DNA of 64,000 nucleotides from Apodemus sylvaticus (Eukaryota > Chordata > Mammalia > Rodentia > Muridae). The translations under genes were made by a program, and so were the position numbers. This document shows positions 1 to 11,863 of this stretch, one piece after another. Position 1 is the stretch's first letter, and every line of letters begins with the position of its first letter. The notes under the pieces are model-generated. The model was not told where the DNA came from, made no database searches, and saw only the letters and a list, made by a program, of their open reading frames with translations. Location: the NCBI RefSeq assembly GCF_947179515.1, contig NC_067488.1, forward strand, positions 26,303,039 to 26,367,038, in the 5' to 3' direction.

Positions 1-783
1 AGCAGTCATCAGCCCCCTGGGAAGCAAGGAAAGGAACCTCTGGTCTGGGCCTCTCTCTCTGGCAAGCTTAGACAGTTTGATTGTATCCTCGGGGGGCGGG
101 AAGCAGTCTAGTTCTAAGAATCTAAGCGAGATCTGTTCGCCTGCCCCCAACACCTTTACTCTGAAGGAGTAGCAGGTATCTGAAGGAGCATTTGAGAACA
201 GAAAATGCTTTTGCTTCCTCCTAGCCCAAATGGTACAGCTGGAAACAGCTGTCCTACAATTTATGTTCTTGAGGACCAAAGAAGCTGGTCACCATTATAC
301 CCCTTCCATCTCAGCCCTTGTCCTTTCCTCCATCCTGGGTCTACACAGCAGCCATAGCCAGAATCCTGGTGGCCCCGGCTTTTCTGCTCTGGTAGTCATC
401 CCTAAGGCAGCTGGTGACCTGCCTGTTACCCTTGGCCTCTTCAAAGATCAGCAGGAGTGTCTACATCCCAGACAGCACAGTGAAGCCCCCAGGCTGCAGT
501 GGCTACCCTTCTGGCAGGATGGGTTCTTAGTACATAATCATGGAATTTCTCAGTGCTGATGGACCCACGGCGACCCTTATCTGAGATATAGGCGGTTGGA
601 GACTTGGCACACTGGTGATTTGTCCTGGCAACAGATGAGACATCTTTGTACCACATGCTGTTGGTAACCCCAAAGGCAATGCTGGAGTTAATCATAAGAG
701 TAGCTGGTGGTCATTTACAAGCCAAGTCTTTTCCCAGGAGAAGACAGAGAGGGAGGGAGAGTGGGGGAAAGGAGAGATGAGGC

Positions 784-805
784 GGGGGGGGGGGGGGGGG
801 GGGGG
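784..805. repeat. G22 homopolymer
   Basis: 22 consecutive G after a purine-rich leader. Potential quadruplex. Confidence 0.97.
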
Positions 806-1089
806 AGGCAGGCAAGAACAGAGAGTCTTTTCCTCATTTCCGATGCATGTCAGGGCTTGCCAGGAAGACGTGCAAACACAGCCACGCCCACATCTGGAGT
901 TAATCTGCACATGTAGGCAGGTGCACACTCTGCTAGGACCTTGCTTGGAATCTCTGCACAACCTTGACATCAGCAGACACATGTGGAACCTGGTGGTCTC
1001 TTTGTGAGTTCCCATTTGTAGACACCTCACTCTGTCAGTCACGACTTAGGGTGAATTTAAAAAAAAAAAGCTATACATTTGTGTAGTGT

Positions 1090-1262
1090 TTGGAGGCTTG
1101 TTTAATATAGCCAATCTGTAAAACATCCCTAATCCTACGTTATCAGCCAGCGGTTCTTTATTGCTAATTATCTACTTCATTCTGAATATATGTAATAAGA
1201 GTCTCAGGACATATTGGACAAATTATCATTTTTAATAGAATAATTACTTAAGTAAACATATT
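1090..1262. promoter_or_regulatory. Candidate conserved noncoding block
   Basis: Single-copy AT-rich DNA with homeodomain-type cores (ttgctaattatc, gaataattacttaag) and retained CpGs (ctacgtta, cagcggtt). No repeat similarity seen. Inferred from composition only. Confidence 0.22.
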
Positions 1263-1609
1263 CCTGCACCTCTCCCTGGATGACTCCTTCTGTGAGATGA
1301 AATGAATTTTATAGGTCGGGATTGACAGCTTTTCTAATGAGCAAGATTTTGATATGGAGTTTATTACATTTGGGGGGGAGTCTGGGGACATGCTGGGTGT
1401 TTTTATTTCAGAAAGTAAATTCGGGATCTTAGGACACACAGATATTTGCGGTCTCCCCTCGCCATCCCCAAATGTGTCTTTGAAGTGGGATGTAGCTAAT
1501 GCCCCATACTTTCTCTGTCTGGTTGTGCTGTTGTGTTACTATCTACTATGGAGCATTCAGCCTGACAGAGGTTCCTGGACAGGCAGGACTTAGGAGAGCT
1601 GAAGCCAAC

Positions 1610-1690
1610 TCCGCCATCCTGCTGGTGATTTTGGGCTAATCATTCACCCCTCCGGGGCCTCAGTTTCCCCACCTGCCTTCTGGGGCTTTG
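1610..1690 (+). mobile_element. MIR-class fragment
   Basis: Shows ttttgggctaatcattcac and ggggcctcagtttcccca, the MIR/MIR3 right-arm signature. Confidence 0.4.
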
Positions 1691-1728
1691 AATCGTGTTT
1701 CTCAGTGGGCTACCCTCGGGCTGTCTCT

Positions 1729-1746
1729 CCCCCCCCCCCCCCCCCC
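1729..1746. repeat. C18 homopolymer
   Basis: A C-run followed by further C-rich sequence. Other G or C runs of at least 10 lie near 47326, 50179, 52671, 53620 and 54182. Confidence 0.95.
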
Positions 1747-2984
1747 GCCCCCGGCCCCTAAGCTGGCAAGCATCTGCGGGTGGGATTAACCTCTCAGAAG
1801 CCCATTGGCTCCCAGGTTCTTGGGAGTAACCAGTTGACTTTAAGCCTTTCTGGAATTCTTGTAAGAGAACTTGACTTGCCACCTAAACTGCCCCTGTGGA
1901 GCTGAATCTGCCCTGACGTTTCCTTGGAAAGACCACGTAACACTGAGCAAGCCAGCTGCCCTGCATAGCTTCTGCAGGTCCAAGCCAGTGCGTTCCAAAG
2001 CAGTGTCTGTAACTGATTTAAGGAGAAGGTGCTAGAAAAGGGGAAAGAAAGGGTGACGGGGTAGGGGGAAGGGAAGCAGGAAAGGGCTGGCAGGTTCTCA
2101 GTCCCAAGCCTGGATGGAAAAGTGAGTGGGTCACCGTAAGGGGATGGCGCATGCGCACTGAGGAGCTGGCCACACGGCCCAGCCCTCCCTCCTCCTCCTC
2201 TGGAATGCAATGTGTATTTACTGCCCTGTGGATCCTAGTTTCTCTCAGGAAGTCATTTTTCCCCCAGGGCTAGAGGAGAGTAGCAGGCTATCTCTCCAGT
2301 CAGAACTCTTGGGGATCAAGGGGTGGTGGCTAGAGGGGACCTGAGTCAAAAGATGATATTGAGGATATATAAATGCCACACACACACACCATTGACCTTA
2401 CTCTTGCCCCCTCTCCTGCTGTGAGACTGGGAAGTAAGCAAAGATAGAAAACTAAGAACAGCTTAGTAACTGCAATTTTCTCTCTTCCCAGCCCCAGACA
2501 GACAGTCCCAAAGGACTGCCACCAGCAGAAGTATAGCCCCTCTCCTAGGCAGGCAGGTGGGGGGCGTCGTTTTGCTGAAGGTTCTCACTTGAGAGTCAGG
2601 GATCTTCCCCGCCCCCTTCACAGGCTTTTGCTGGAACTTTCTTTACTGTGACATCCAGGTCTCAGCTCTCCCCCAAACAGATCCCTGCGCCATGCCCCTC
2701 CATCCCGTAACCCATACCCAAGCCCAGGACTGCTTGGCTTGGATGGGGCTTTGTCCTGGAGCTGTTTTAGTCTTCAGCCGTCAGCTGGTGTTTAGGGGCA
2801 ATGCCCCAGCCTCTGCAGTTCCCCCCATCCCAGAAACTCCAGATTGTGTCTAGTCCCCTGGAAGTGTGAAAACACTCCTCTAAGACCCCCCGTCCAAATT
2901 ACTCCCCCTTCTGTCTTCCCATCCCTCCCCACTCTCTGTAATGGTCCTTATTTTTTCCTGGACCCCAATAGTTCTCTACCTGGC
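1747..2984. other. Single-copy DNA, no gene seen
   Basis: Contains a 138-codon minus ORF with no recognisable domain and a short CA run near 2379. No exon supported. Confidence 0.5.
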
Positions 2985-3110
2985 AGCACATGGCACTCAC
3001 CTGAGAAGTTTCTAGAAACCCCTTGCATAATAATTAAACCTGACTCTCTTGGGCGTGGGAACTCTTTGAAAAGTGTCCCAAATCATCTGGAGGCCTTCCT
3101 GTAGGTTCTG
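2985..3110 (+). mobile_element. MER5-like hAT relic
   Basis: The stretch gcactcacctgagaagttt followed by actctcttgggcgtggga resembles the MER5A/B nonautonomous hAT core. It is short and diverged. Confidence 0.45.
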
Positions 3111-3499
3111 TGGTCTCCCCTGGATAGTAAGTCACCCCAGAGAAGCACACATCGTAGGCTTTGAGTGCCACTGCCTTGGCAGCAGGTAGAATAATGCTTG
3201 GAGCCCTGTAGGGACTTGGGACTAAGACTGAGCAGTGAAGGAATGTTCCAGAAACTCCGTCATCACTCATGGGTGGGTTCTCTTGAGGGACTCTTTCATT
3301 TTTGTTACTCATCCAACAAACATCAAGTGTTTGCTGCTGTGTTGTGCCAGGAGTGGTAGCCAAAGCTGGAGTGGAAAGACGTGGAGAGCGTGGCCCCTTC
3401 TAGGAGCTTCCAGTGTCTGGGCGCCAGGTGCCATGCAGGGCCAGTTAGAAGTTAGAAGCCAGGCCACCCCCACCGGCACCAGACACCCCACACCCTGTG

Positions 3500-3640
3500 G
3501 GAGGTGTTCCGCTCATATTTTCACACTTGCTAATCTGCACAGTTCTTCACAGTAGGTGCTGCTGCCTTTTCCCAGGGGAGAAAACTAGGCTCCAGGGAGT
3601 TACCTAATGCCCCCCCGCCCCTCCCCCCGAGTCACCTGCA
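3500..3640 (+). mobile_element. MIR relic
   Basis: MIR-like core: cacttgctaatctgcacag, then cccaggggagaaaactaggc and tccagggagttacctaat. Old tRNA-derived mammalian SINE. Confidence 0.5.
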
Positions 3641-4489
3641 GGCAGCCTGGGTGTCACTTGCCACAAAGCTAGGTCTGCCTCTTGAAATCATTCAGGCTTT
3701 GAAGCACTCAGTACCATGTACAGGAGTGAGACTGGATCGGAGGCTTGTGGGTCCCCAAGAGCAAGGTGGATGCTCCAAGGATAACCCCTTCCCCAACCAC
3801 GGATTCAAGAAAGTTACCGCCAAGTTCTTCTGTGCCCTGATACCAAGACTGTCTGGATCAGGCTTCTTAGGAGCAGACCCCAAGGCAAAGATTGACCTAA
3901 AACAGTTCTTTGTTAAGGGGTGGAACACTGGTGGTCAGCACAGAGGAAGTCCAATAAGAGAAGGTAGTCTAGACAAGCAGGTCACTGTGCCAGATGGCTA
4001 GAGTTAAATCCTGTTGTAGAACTGGGCACGACAGAAGACCACACTTCTCGGGGCTGTCTCACAGAATATTATGACAGGTGTGATCCTTAATTATAGTGTT
4101 CCATTGGCCTTCATACCTTGGTTTTCCCATCTGTGGAAATGGACACTAAGAGGCTTTAGTACAAACACTTGTTAGAGAAAACTCGTATACACTACCTATA
4201 CCATGGAGTATAGAGGCAGCTGAGTCAGGTATTCAGCAAGAAAGAAGTACCGTATGCTAACAATGTCAAGAGAGTTTGCGGGCTGTTTTATAGACAGGCA
4301 GGGTGAAACAGGATCTACAAGAGCCTCAAAACAAAACAAAACAAACAAAAAACCCCAAGAACTAGACAAGAACTAGATGACAAGGCTGGAAGTTCTGCCT
4401 GAATGTGTCAGAGGGGGATTGGCCTGGGACTCAGGACAATGACTGTTCCATTTAAGAGTGGGTGTACAGGCCAATATTGACCCATGCCT

Positions 4490-4640
4490 ACTGAGGCCAG
4501 ACATCATGCTAGATACAGTAAGACATGCAAGCTACATTCACCGTGAGGGTTGCCCTTGCCCCATTCCACAGGCTAGAAGCCTGAGACTCAGAGGACTGTC
4601 TTCCCCTGTGGTCTCACAGTGGGAACAGAGAGAAGAAAGG
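4490..4640 (+). mobile_element. MIR-like relic
   Basis: Shows ggccagacatcatgctag, cccattccacaggctaga and tgagactcagaggactgtc in MIR order. Strongly decayed. Confidence 0.4.
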
Positions 4641-4687
4641 TCCTGGACCTCTGACCTTCATCTTGTTTTCCTTCTTCCTACTGTCAG

Positions 4688-4990
4688 AGCTCAGCCAGGA
4701 GATGGAGAGGCTGCTGTAATGGCGGCCATGGGTCCGGAAGGGGGATCTGACCCTGGGGCAGCTTGCCAGGGATCCGCTCATGCTGTCCCTGTTAGATCAT
4801 CAGGGGTGGAGCAAGACCTGCTTCTCGAAGGCAGCCTCAGATACTTTCCAATGAGCGAGCCACTGACCGATTAACTACTAATCAGACCGTCACTCAGACC
4901 CTAAATAGCGCTGTTACCGAATAACGTAATTGAAAGTGTTATCCCTTTAAGCTTTTGCTAACGGAGAAAATAAACCGTTTGTTCCTAAGG
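4688..4990 (+). other. Candidate terminal exon or conserved block
   Basis: A strong acceptor (ttttccttcttcctactgtcag) ends at 4687. After it one frame stays open for 61 codons, containing AQPGDGEAAVMAAMGPEGG and ending SEPLTD before a stop at about 4874. A second frame gives a short tail, LSQEMERLL, then a stop. No good donor follows. An AATAAA hexamer sits at 4969-4974 with a T-rich stretch after it, which would fit a last exon with a poly(A) site near 4990. The 3' part retains many CpGs in AT-rich sequence, which is unusual for neutral mammalian DNA. The alternative is a noncoding conserved element next to a chance acceptor. No protein family recognised. Confidence 0.27.
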
Positions 4991-5130
4991 GTTTTTGAAA
5001 ACGCTATATATCTGTTGATTGAAGGAGTCCTTTTATACAGTCATTCAGAATTCTAGGCTGCATGCAAAGGAAAGTGGGAGCATTACCATCAGGGGTTATA
5101 GTTAGAAAGAACAAGAGTGTTTTGCAATCA
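4850..5130. promoter_or_regulatory. Candidate conserved noncoding element (CpG-retaining, AT-rich)
   Basis: Single-copy sequence with about ten CpGs in roughly 150 bp of otherwise AT-rich DNA (accgatt, gaccgtc, agcgctg, accgaataacg, aacgga, aaccgtt, aaacgc). Homeodomain-like cores are present (gattaac, actaatca, cgtaatt). No SINE, LINE or LTR similarity is visible. Decayed neutral DNA in mammals rarely looks like this, so purifying selection or lack of methylation is a reasonable inference. I have no alignment to prove it. Confidence 0.33.
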
Positions 5131-6602
5131 AATTGACGTGTGAGACATTTGGTGGTGGCCTTGCCCTTGAGGTGAAGGGCGTAAGGCTCCTGCCTATGAA
5201 GCCAAGGGTCCATGGAAAGAACATGGGATGCCCACAGGCGGGCAAGATGACAGCGCTGGTGATGCCTGGGGTCCGAGGTTAAAGGGAGCATCCACTGGCT
5301 TCTCGCATACGCCACCCTGACCCTCAAAACAGATCCCTCACCTTTTCCCAGTTCATTTACTCATCATATAGTGGAGCGTATAATTCCACTTTTGAATACT
5401 CGTATGACACTAAAGGTCTTTTTTGCCCAACTCTTCTTCCATGTGAGGGCTACACAGCTCTATCTGAAGATAAGAAACATCAGGGTGAGAGACAGCAGCA
5501 CCAACAGTAATAACACTACTCTAGCCTGGGCTTCTTCAGCGTTCCTACCCACAACCCCTTTCACCAAGAGTTCTTTCTATAATGCCCAATATGTAGTTAT
5601 ATAAAACAGACAAATAGAAGTCGCTGAATAAATCATGAAGAAATGCCTCTTACTACAATTCTTTATATTTATATATTTACATTTCATATATTGCATGAAA
5701 ACAAATCACATAGTGATGAGAGAAGTGTGCTGGTTTATTCTTTCATAAGTATAAAGATTTAAACCTTAGCTGAGAGTTTGATTTCTCAGTCACACAACAT
5801 TGTCAACATTTTTTCAGATACAGTAAATATGTAAGACTAAGCGACAGGCAGACGTTTGGAGGCATTTCAGAAGATGTAGGGAACCCTGTCTTAATCCCAG
5901 GTGAAACTTCAGTTAACAATTTTATGTGAAGCCCATCGTCCACTCAGATAGTAACTTTTAAAATCCAACATCCTGACCCGGCACAATTCAAAGCTATAGT
6001 CATTTGATGCTTAATATGCTGAGCGAATATTAAAAGTCTTTTCTGTAATTACACCATTTTGTTTCTGTGAGATCTGGACTTTTGCATGGATAATGAAAGA
6101 CACTAGAATTCATAACATGCAGCAATCATAATCAAAACATACAATAACCACTAATAAAGCTGGGTGTTTGAACTGTGTGCAGTAGGCCGCACATGCAGTG
6201 CAAAGCATGTGTGTTGTATGTTCACAACCCAGGTTTCAGTGACATCATAAGATGCAACACGGGTGAGTGTAGCCATAAAGACCTCATATTCAGTACGAAT
6301 CTGATTTTGAGCTCATCTTTGGAAACCTTTTACTGTTGCCGATTTATTTTTTGTTTTAATAGTTACATTACCACTCTGCCCTGTAGATTGAGAAGGTGGG
6401 TTTTAGAGAGTGCTGCGGCTACTCAGGAGGATTCACAAAGTCTCTGCTACCTCACGTAATTCCTAACTCATGAGTCAGGATGACAGCTGAGGAGTCAGTC
6501 GCAAAGAAGGGGACAGTGTGCTGGTCACCAAGCCAGTGCAGGAATGCCCTCAGAAAGACCTGCACCCGGCTTCCCTGGGTTGACTCTTCTAATAAATGTC
6601 TT
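5131..6602. other. AT-rich single-copy DNA, no gene seen
   Basis: AT-rich, with no SINE or LTR. A few motif-like stretches occur (ttgcatggataatgaaag near 6083), but nothing I can support. Confidence 0.5.
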
Positions 6603-6620
6603 GCAATGCATACACATCTT

Positions 6621-7194
6621 TTTTTTTCTATATTCTTTGATTACATTCCAAATGATTTCCCCTTTCCTGGTTCCCTCCTCCCCATAAGTCCCATAAGCCC
6701 TCATCCCTCCTCCCACTCCCCAATCAACCCCCTCCCACTTCTCTGTCCTGGTAATCCTTTAACAATGCTACATCAAGCCTTTCTAGGACCAGGGCCCTCT
6801 CCTTCCTTCTTCTTGGGAATCATTTGATATGTGAGTTGTATCTTGGGTATTCAGAGCTTCTGGGCTAATTAATATCCACTTATCAGTGACTGCATTCCAT
6901 GTGTGTTCTTTTGTGACTGGGTTACCTCACTTAGGATGATATTTTCCAGTTCCAACCATTTGCCTAAGAATTTCACAAATTCATTGTTTTTAATTGCTGA
7001 ATAATATTCCATTGTGTAAATATGCCACATTTTCTGTATCCATTCCACCATTGAGGAACATCTGGGTTCTTTCCAGCTTCTGGCTATTATAAATAAGGCT
7101 GCTGTGAACATAGTGGAGTATGTGTCCTTATTACATGCCAGGGAATCCTCTGGGTATATACCCAGGAGTGGTATAGCAGAGTCCTCCAGAAGTG
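6621..7194 (-). mobile_element. 5'-truncated L1 (end of ORF2 plus 3' UTR), antisense
   Basis: Read on the minus strand, the segment encodes the C-terminal end of rodent L1 ORF2p, including YTMEYYSAIKNNEFVKFL and LELENIILSEVTQ. It then passes into a short 3' UTR and a T-run on the plus strand (poly(A) on the element strand). It is flanked by an imperfect target-site duplication of 18 bp: gcaatgcatacacatctt at 6603-6620 and tcaatgcataaacatctt at 7195-7212. The reverse-transcriptase and endonuclease portions are absent, so it is a dead copy. Confidence 0.92.
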
Positions 7195-7212
7195 TCAATG
7201 CATAAACATCTT

Positions 7213-8513
7213 AACAGTAACCACAGAGCAAAGAGAAGCTATTTCTTATAAAAGCTAGATCTAGAAGGGACTGGGATGTTTTGTGTCTCTGGAATGAGAT
7301 GGTAACAAGTGCCCATTAGTTTTACCTCCTCAAATGAGAGACAGGATACTTGGAGGTCCTAAAGCCATGCCACATCTGTACCGAAACAACAACCAAGTTT
7401 GCCCTGTTTGCAGGAGAATGAACCAGAAATCTCTGCAAGGTCTCCCATGGAAAAGGAAGCTTACCTGCATATCACTCTGACAGATTTAGTTACATCCACC
7501 CTGAGTGCTTTCAGACAGCAGATGACCCAGAAGCCTTGCACCTTCTGGCAGGCATGTTTGTGTCCCAAAATTTATGGAGAGAGGCAGATGTGAGTCTGAC
7601 ACCTGCCCTCTCCCCCACGACCCCTTTCATCCCCACCCCCACCCCAACACCCATCCTGGCCACTCTGTGTGGCCACTTTATTGTCTCTAAGCAAGGGTCG
7701 GGGTTGTATAGCTTCCATCTAGTCTATCTGCGTATTAAAGTGTTCTGTACTTAAACAAGTCATACACTAAAAATAGTAGCAAAGGGGGTTAGAAAAGATG
7801 ACCTTTGGGGGAATGTGACGGAGGTGGGTAGGTTATAAACTGTTGGGTTTTGTTGTAAACCTTTCAACCCTGGCCTTGTCTTTCTTTGCTAAAAGGTATT
7901 TTTAGGCATTTTGAGAGATTATGCGAGTCCGATGCTATGCACAGTGCTTAGCAAGTGGTAAGCACTTAGTAAACAGAGGCCGCTCACCTCCATGCAGCAG
8001 GGTGATTCGCTGCCACTGAATGGCTCAGAAGGAACTTGGGGTTCCCGAATTCAACTGCTTGCAACCCTAAAGCTCCAGAATTACAGGACAGGAAAGAGAA
8101 TGCACAGGCCTGGGCAGAGTCCCTCTTGCCAGTCGGGCCCTCTGATGCCTCCTCACCCTGCCCCATTTCTTCCTTACCCCAAGTCCCGCTTGCTAAAATA
8201 TGGTGGGCATATACAGAGCCCTGACCTAGTAGGAACCTTTTCCCAGAGTCAACCTCTGGAGCCTCGGTCCTCTGGTTTCCAGACCATTTCTAATGCTGTT
8301 TGTCGTAGAATTGAGGGCGCAAAGAGGAGGTTATGCGACTCCAGCACGGGCTTGCCAAAAACCAGGAAGAGCCAGATTTACTTCATTTTTAAAAAAATGT
8401 TTTCTGAGCTGTTGAATGATGGGGTAGCAATAAATCACGTATCCTTGCTTGTTATCAGGGTACCCGAGGAGGCTAGTCGTCCGTTCCTCGGACAGAATTG
8501 CAGATGGATCCCG
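7213..8513. other. Single-copy DNA, no gene seen
   Basis: The 190-codon plus ORF (7992-8564) has low-complexity P/S/L content, overlaps frames on the other strand, and runs into the 62-bp duplication. A MIR-like piece may lie near 7905-7980. Confidence 0.5.
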
Positions 8514-8637
8514 ATGACATCAGCTGGACTGGGGGACCTGTTTGGGAGCTTGGGGGGTCTCTAGATTTACTGCCAATGACATCAGCTGGACTGAGGGACC
8601 TGTTTGGGAGCTTGGGGTCTCTGGGTTTACTTGTCAT
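8514..8637. repeat. 62-bp tandem duplication with CRE-like motif
   Basis: Two copies of about 62 bp each start atgacatcagctggactg and contain acctgtttgggagcttgg. The first copy is 8514-8575 and the second 8576-about 8637. A few point differences show the duplication is not brand new. Each carries TGACATCA, one base off the CRE/ATF site. Confidence 0.9.
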
Positions 8638-9071
8638 GTTTTCATTTGTAGTTTGTATGCCCTTAAGCACTATCCATCGTTGTCTAGCTGGAAGGCCTCA
8701 GAATGCTCACTGGTACTAATGACCTAAGGTGACAAGCGAAGGCACTTTACAATCCCCCAATGACCTAATTGTCAAACTGTAGGGAACTGTAACCCTGCCT
8801 CCTCACTGGCCTGTTTGGATGATTAGATGTGACAACACCAAAAATGCTTAGCCCATTGCCCGAGTCCTTATAAGTATCCAGTACAAGGTCACCGTCATTC
8901 CTTCGTGGACAGAAATGACCTGAAGTTAGAAGCAATGGTGTCTCAGCAGACAGGAAGGATAGACCAAATCTAGCGACTCAGACATGGTGGGAGGGACTCT
9001 GTGGATGCAGGTGCAGGCAGGGCCTCAGTGGATTACGGACATAAAACACATCTTTTAACAGCATCCTATGA

Positions 9072-9438
9072 GTGACTTTACTTGTTGCTGTAATAAAATA
9101 CCCAGAGGAAGCAGTGTCATGGATGAAGGTTATTTTGGGCAGAGAAGGAATAGCATCAGAAGCGGGTGGCAGCTGTGGTGGCAGGAGCCTGGGACAGCTG
9201 GTCCCTTTGCCCTCCCAGTCAGGAAGCAGAGAGACGTGAATGCTGGGGTGCAGCTTGCTTTCTCCTTTTTACTGAGCCTAGAGCCCTGGCCACAGGAAAG
9301 TGTGGGCTACCCACATTTAATGTGGTTCTTCCCTCTTCAATTAACCCGATCTAGACAATCCCTCACCTACGTGCCCAAAGGTCTATTTCCTGGGGCTGTC
9401 GAAATCCAAGCCAGTTGAGCATGAAGATAAGCCACGGG
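9072..9438 (-). mobile_element. Rodent MaLR-type LTR
   Basis: Begins ttgttgctgtaataaaatac and contains tcaggaagcagagagac, gaatgctggggtgcagc and ttcaattaacccgatctag before a decayed end near 9438. This is a common rodent LTR-like family; the plus-oriented relative at 61190 matches it in reverse. Subfamily uncertain. Confidence 0.7.
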
Positions 9439-10829
9439 TAGCAGAGCGAAGCACTGACCACTCCCCTCCCCTGGGGGTGCAGACCCCAGCACAGACTTTC
9501 GCTCAGCTTCCATTACTGTGGGTAAAGTGGAACACCCTCAGAAATCACGTGTCAAAGGAGAGTGGCCGGGCTTGCAGACAGTCTGAAGCAAGACGGTGGA
9601 TGTTTTACTACTTAAAGCTGGGAGTATTTGGTGTTTGAGTTTGGGAGGGGGGGTCAGCAAATGGTACAACCCCACTAGCTGAAGAGCTTCAGAACTACAT
9701 CGGCAGAGTAGAGAGCCAGACAGCTAAAGATCAAAATACACACAGTATTGCTGATCGAGGCAAAACTTGAGACCGTGACCCATGTCCACAAGCCAACTGA
9801 CTACTCTGACACACCCTCCCCTGGTAACCTCCATGCAAGAGCCCAGCAAGGGAACTTTTGAGTCTTCCAGGCAGAGTCTTGCACAGAGCAAGCCATTGAG
9901 AGCTGAGGACAGACCAAGAACTATCTACAGGCGCCATCAAGGCAAAAGAGGGAGGGTCATTACCAGCTTATTCATTCTGGGTCACATCCCCTAGAATAAA
10001 AGTAGGGTTCATGGCAACAGGACAGGCCCTGGGTGTTGGATCAAGATGCCTCCGTATAGAAAGAAGGTAGGAGAGTAACAATCCTGGCTTCCCACATTTA
10101 AGAAGCGTGCTGAGAATCTGGCCGCCATGCATCTTTTGTATAGGATGCTTATTGTCCATTCATATATTGACTCCTCAAATATTTGTTTCTAACTTGTTCT
10201 GTGCCAGGTGTTCTCCTTGGGCTTTGAGGAAGAAGAAAACGAAGATTTTTTTTTCCTCTTAGAACTTACATTTTTGACCTGGGAAGAGACAGAGTAAAAG
10301 CAATGTTCATGCTACGTGGTAAATGGTAATACTCTGCTAGAAAGTGGCATTGTTAATAGGGCAATGAGAGAGTTGAGGTGAGGTGCTATTGGGGTTATTT
10401 GGGGGACAGTTGAGACCAAGGCCATATGACAAGCGTGTGCCTGAGAAGACAGGGAAAACAAAGGCAACAGTGAATGTGCCAGAATGGCTGAGTTCCAGAG
10501 GACACTGAGGCTGGGTGGCACAGTGCCACAGAGACAAAGGCCTCAGCCATAGCAGCTCCGGTGGCTGCAGTTATTTGACCTTTTTTTTTAGACATGAATG
10601 GACTGAGATGTGTAGCCAAGATCCCCCTTTGTTTTACCACTAAGAACATTAATACCAAAGAGAGAAAAGCAACTCGTCAGTGGCCACAAAATAAAATCAG
10701 AGCACTGAGCTAGAAGGTAGCTCCTGTTTCTCCACCGGAGTTCTCTTCCACGGTAGCATTCACACTTCCTGGTGTGCCAGCCCTGCTTCCTGTGAACCTG
10801 ACCCTGTGACAAGATGTCAGCATCTGATG
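9439..10829. other. Single-copy DNA, no gene seen
   Basis: Nothing recognisable. Overlapping short ORFs on both strands are mutually exclusive. Confidence 0.5.
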
Positions 10830-11005
10830 ATCGTTTACCCTGGGCCAAGCTCTGTTACCTTAAGAGACAAGCTTTGTTACTTCCCTCATCTTAGAGCAGA
10901 GGGAACCAAGAATTGAGAAAGCTGGTGTGATTAGTCCAAATGCATGCCACAAATAAGTAGCTGAGCCAGCCTGGAAGCCTGGGCCGCTGTCTTAAGCATC
11001 TGCCT
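10830..11005 (+). mobile_element. MIR relic
   Basis: Shows accctgggccaagctctgt, cctcatcttagagcagagg and agtagctgagccagcctgg in MIR order with the expected spacing. Confidence 0.5.
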
Positions 11006-11391
11006 TCTTGACACATCTGATCCCAGACAGAGGCCAGATCCAAGGAAGACCGTACCAATGGCCAGGCTCAGGTCACACAGAGCATGTAGCCATTTCCTGT
11101 GAGGTCTACACTGGGGATCAGCCACTTTCATTCTCCTGCCTTCTTTCCTGGGAGATGCTCTTTTACAGTTCAAGGACCTTTGGATTTTGACTGACAAGAG
11201 GACTTTGGAGGCCCCTGGGAGAGGTCTCTGGGTATATGTCTTTTCTACTTTCTGACATATACTGTAACTGGGTCAAGCATGTAGAGAAACTGGACGGTAG
11301 AAAGAAGCCATCCTCAAGGACTTACAACAGACTTGGCATTTAATAACACCGTAGTGATGACTCAGTGTTTGTGTAGGGCTTACCCACTTGT

Positions 11392-11863
11392 CTTAGTTAG
11401 GGTTTTCCTGCTGTGAACAGACACCATGACCAAAGCAACTCTTTTTTTTTTTCTTCGAGACAGGGTTTCTCTGTGCAGCCCTGGCTGTCCTGGAACTCAC
11501 TCTGTAGACCAGGCTGACCTCAAACTCAGAGATTCGCCTGCCTCTACCTCCCAGAGTTCTGGGATTACAGGCATGAGCCACCACCGCCCGGCAAGCAACT
11601 CTTATAAGAATAACATTTAGTTGGGGCTGGCTTACAGGTTCAGAGATTCAGTCCAGTATCATCCAGGCAGGCATGGTGCAGGCTGGGCTGAGAGTTCTAC
11701 ATCTTCATCAGAAGGCTGCTAGCAGAATACTGGCTTCCTGGCAGCTAGGGTGAGGGTCTTGAAGCCCTCAGTGCCACACCTACTCCAACAAGGCCACATC
11801 TACTCCAACAGGGCCACACCTTCTAATAGTGTCACTCCCTGGCTGAGCATCTACAGACCATCA
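11392..11863 (-). mobile_element. Rodent MaLR-type solo LTR interrupted by B1
   Basis: Plus-strand text starts ttagttagggttttcctg and contains accatgaccaaagcaac and two copies of ctactccaacaaggcc-type sequence. Reversed, it has the LTR layout: TG start, internal poly(A)-like region, CTAA end. A B1 is inserted at 11444-11592. I assign MaLR class from memory and am unsure of the subfamily. Confidence 0.75.
11444..11592 (-). mobile_element. B1 SINE inserted in the LTR
   Basis: Antisense full-length B1 starting with a T-run, then gagacagggtttctctgtg, and ending ccaccaccgcccggc. Its 11-bp target-site duplication aagcaactctt is exact (11433-11443 and 11593-11603). It splits the host LTR, so the B1 is the younger insertion. 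Confidence 0.96.

Noticed and set aside
7992..8564. 190-codon plus-strand ORF
   Set aside because: Low-complexity composition, no domain, and it runs through the tandem duplication.
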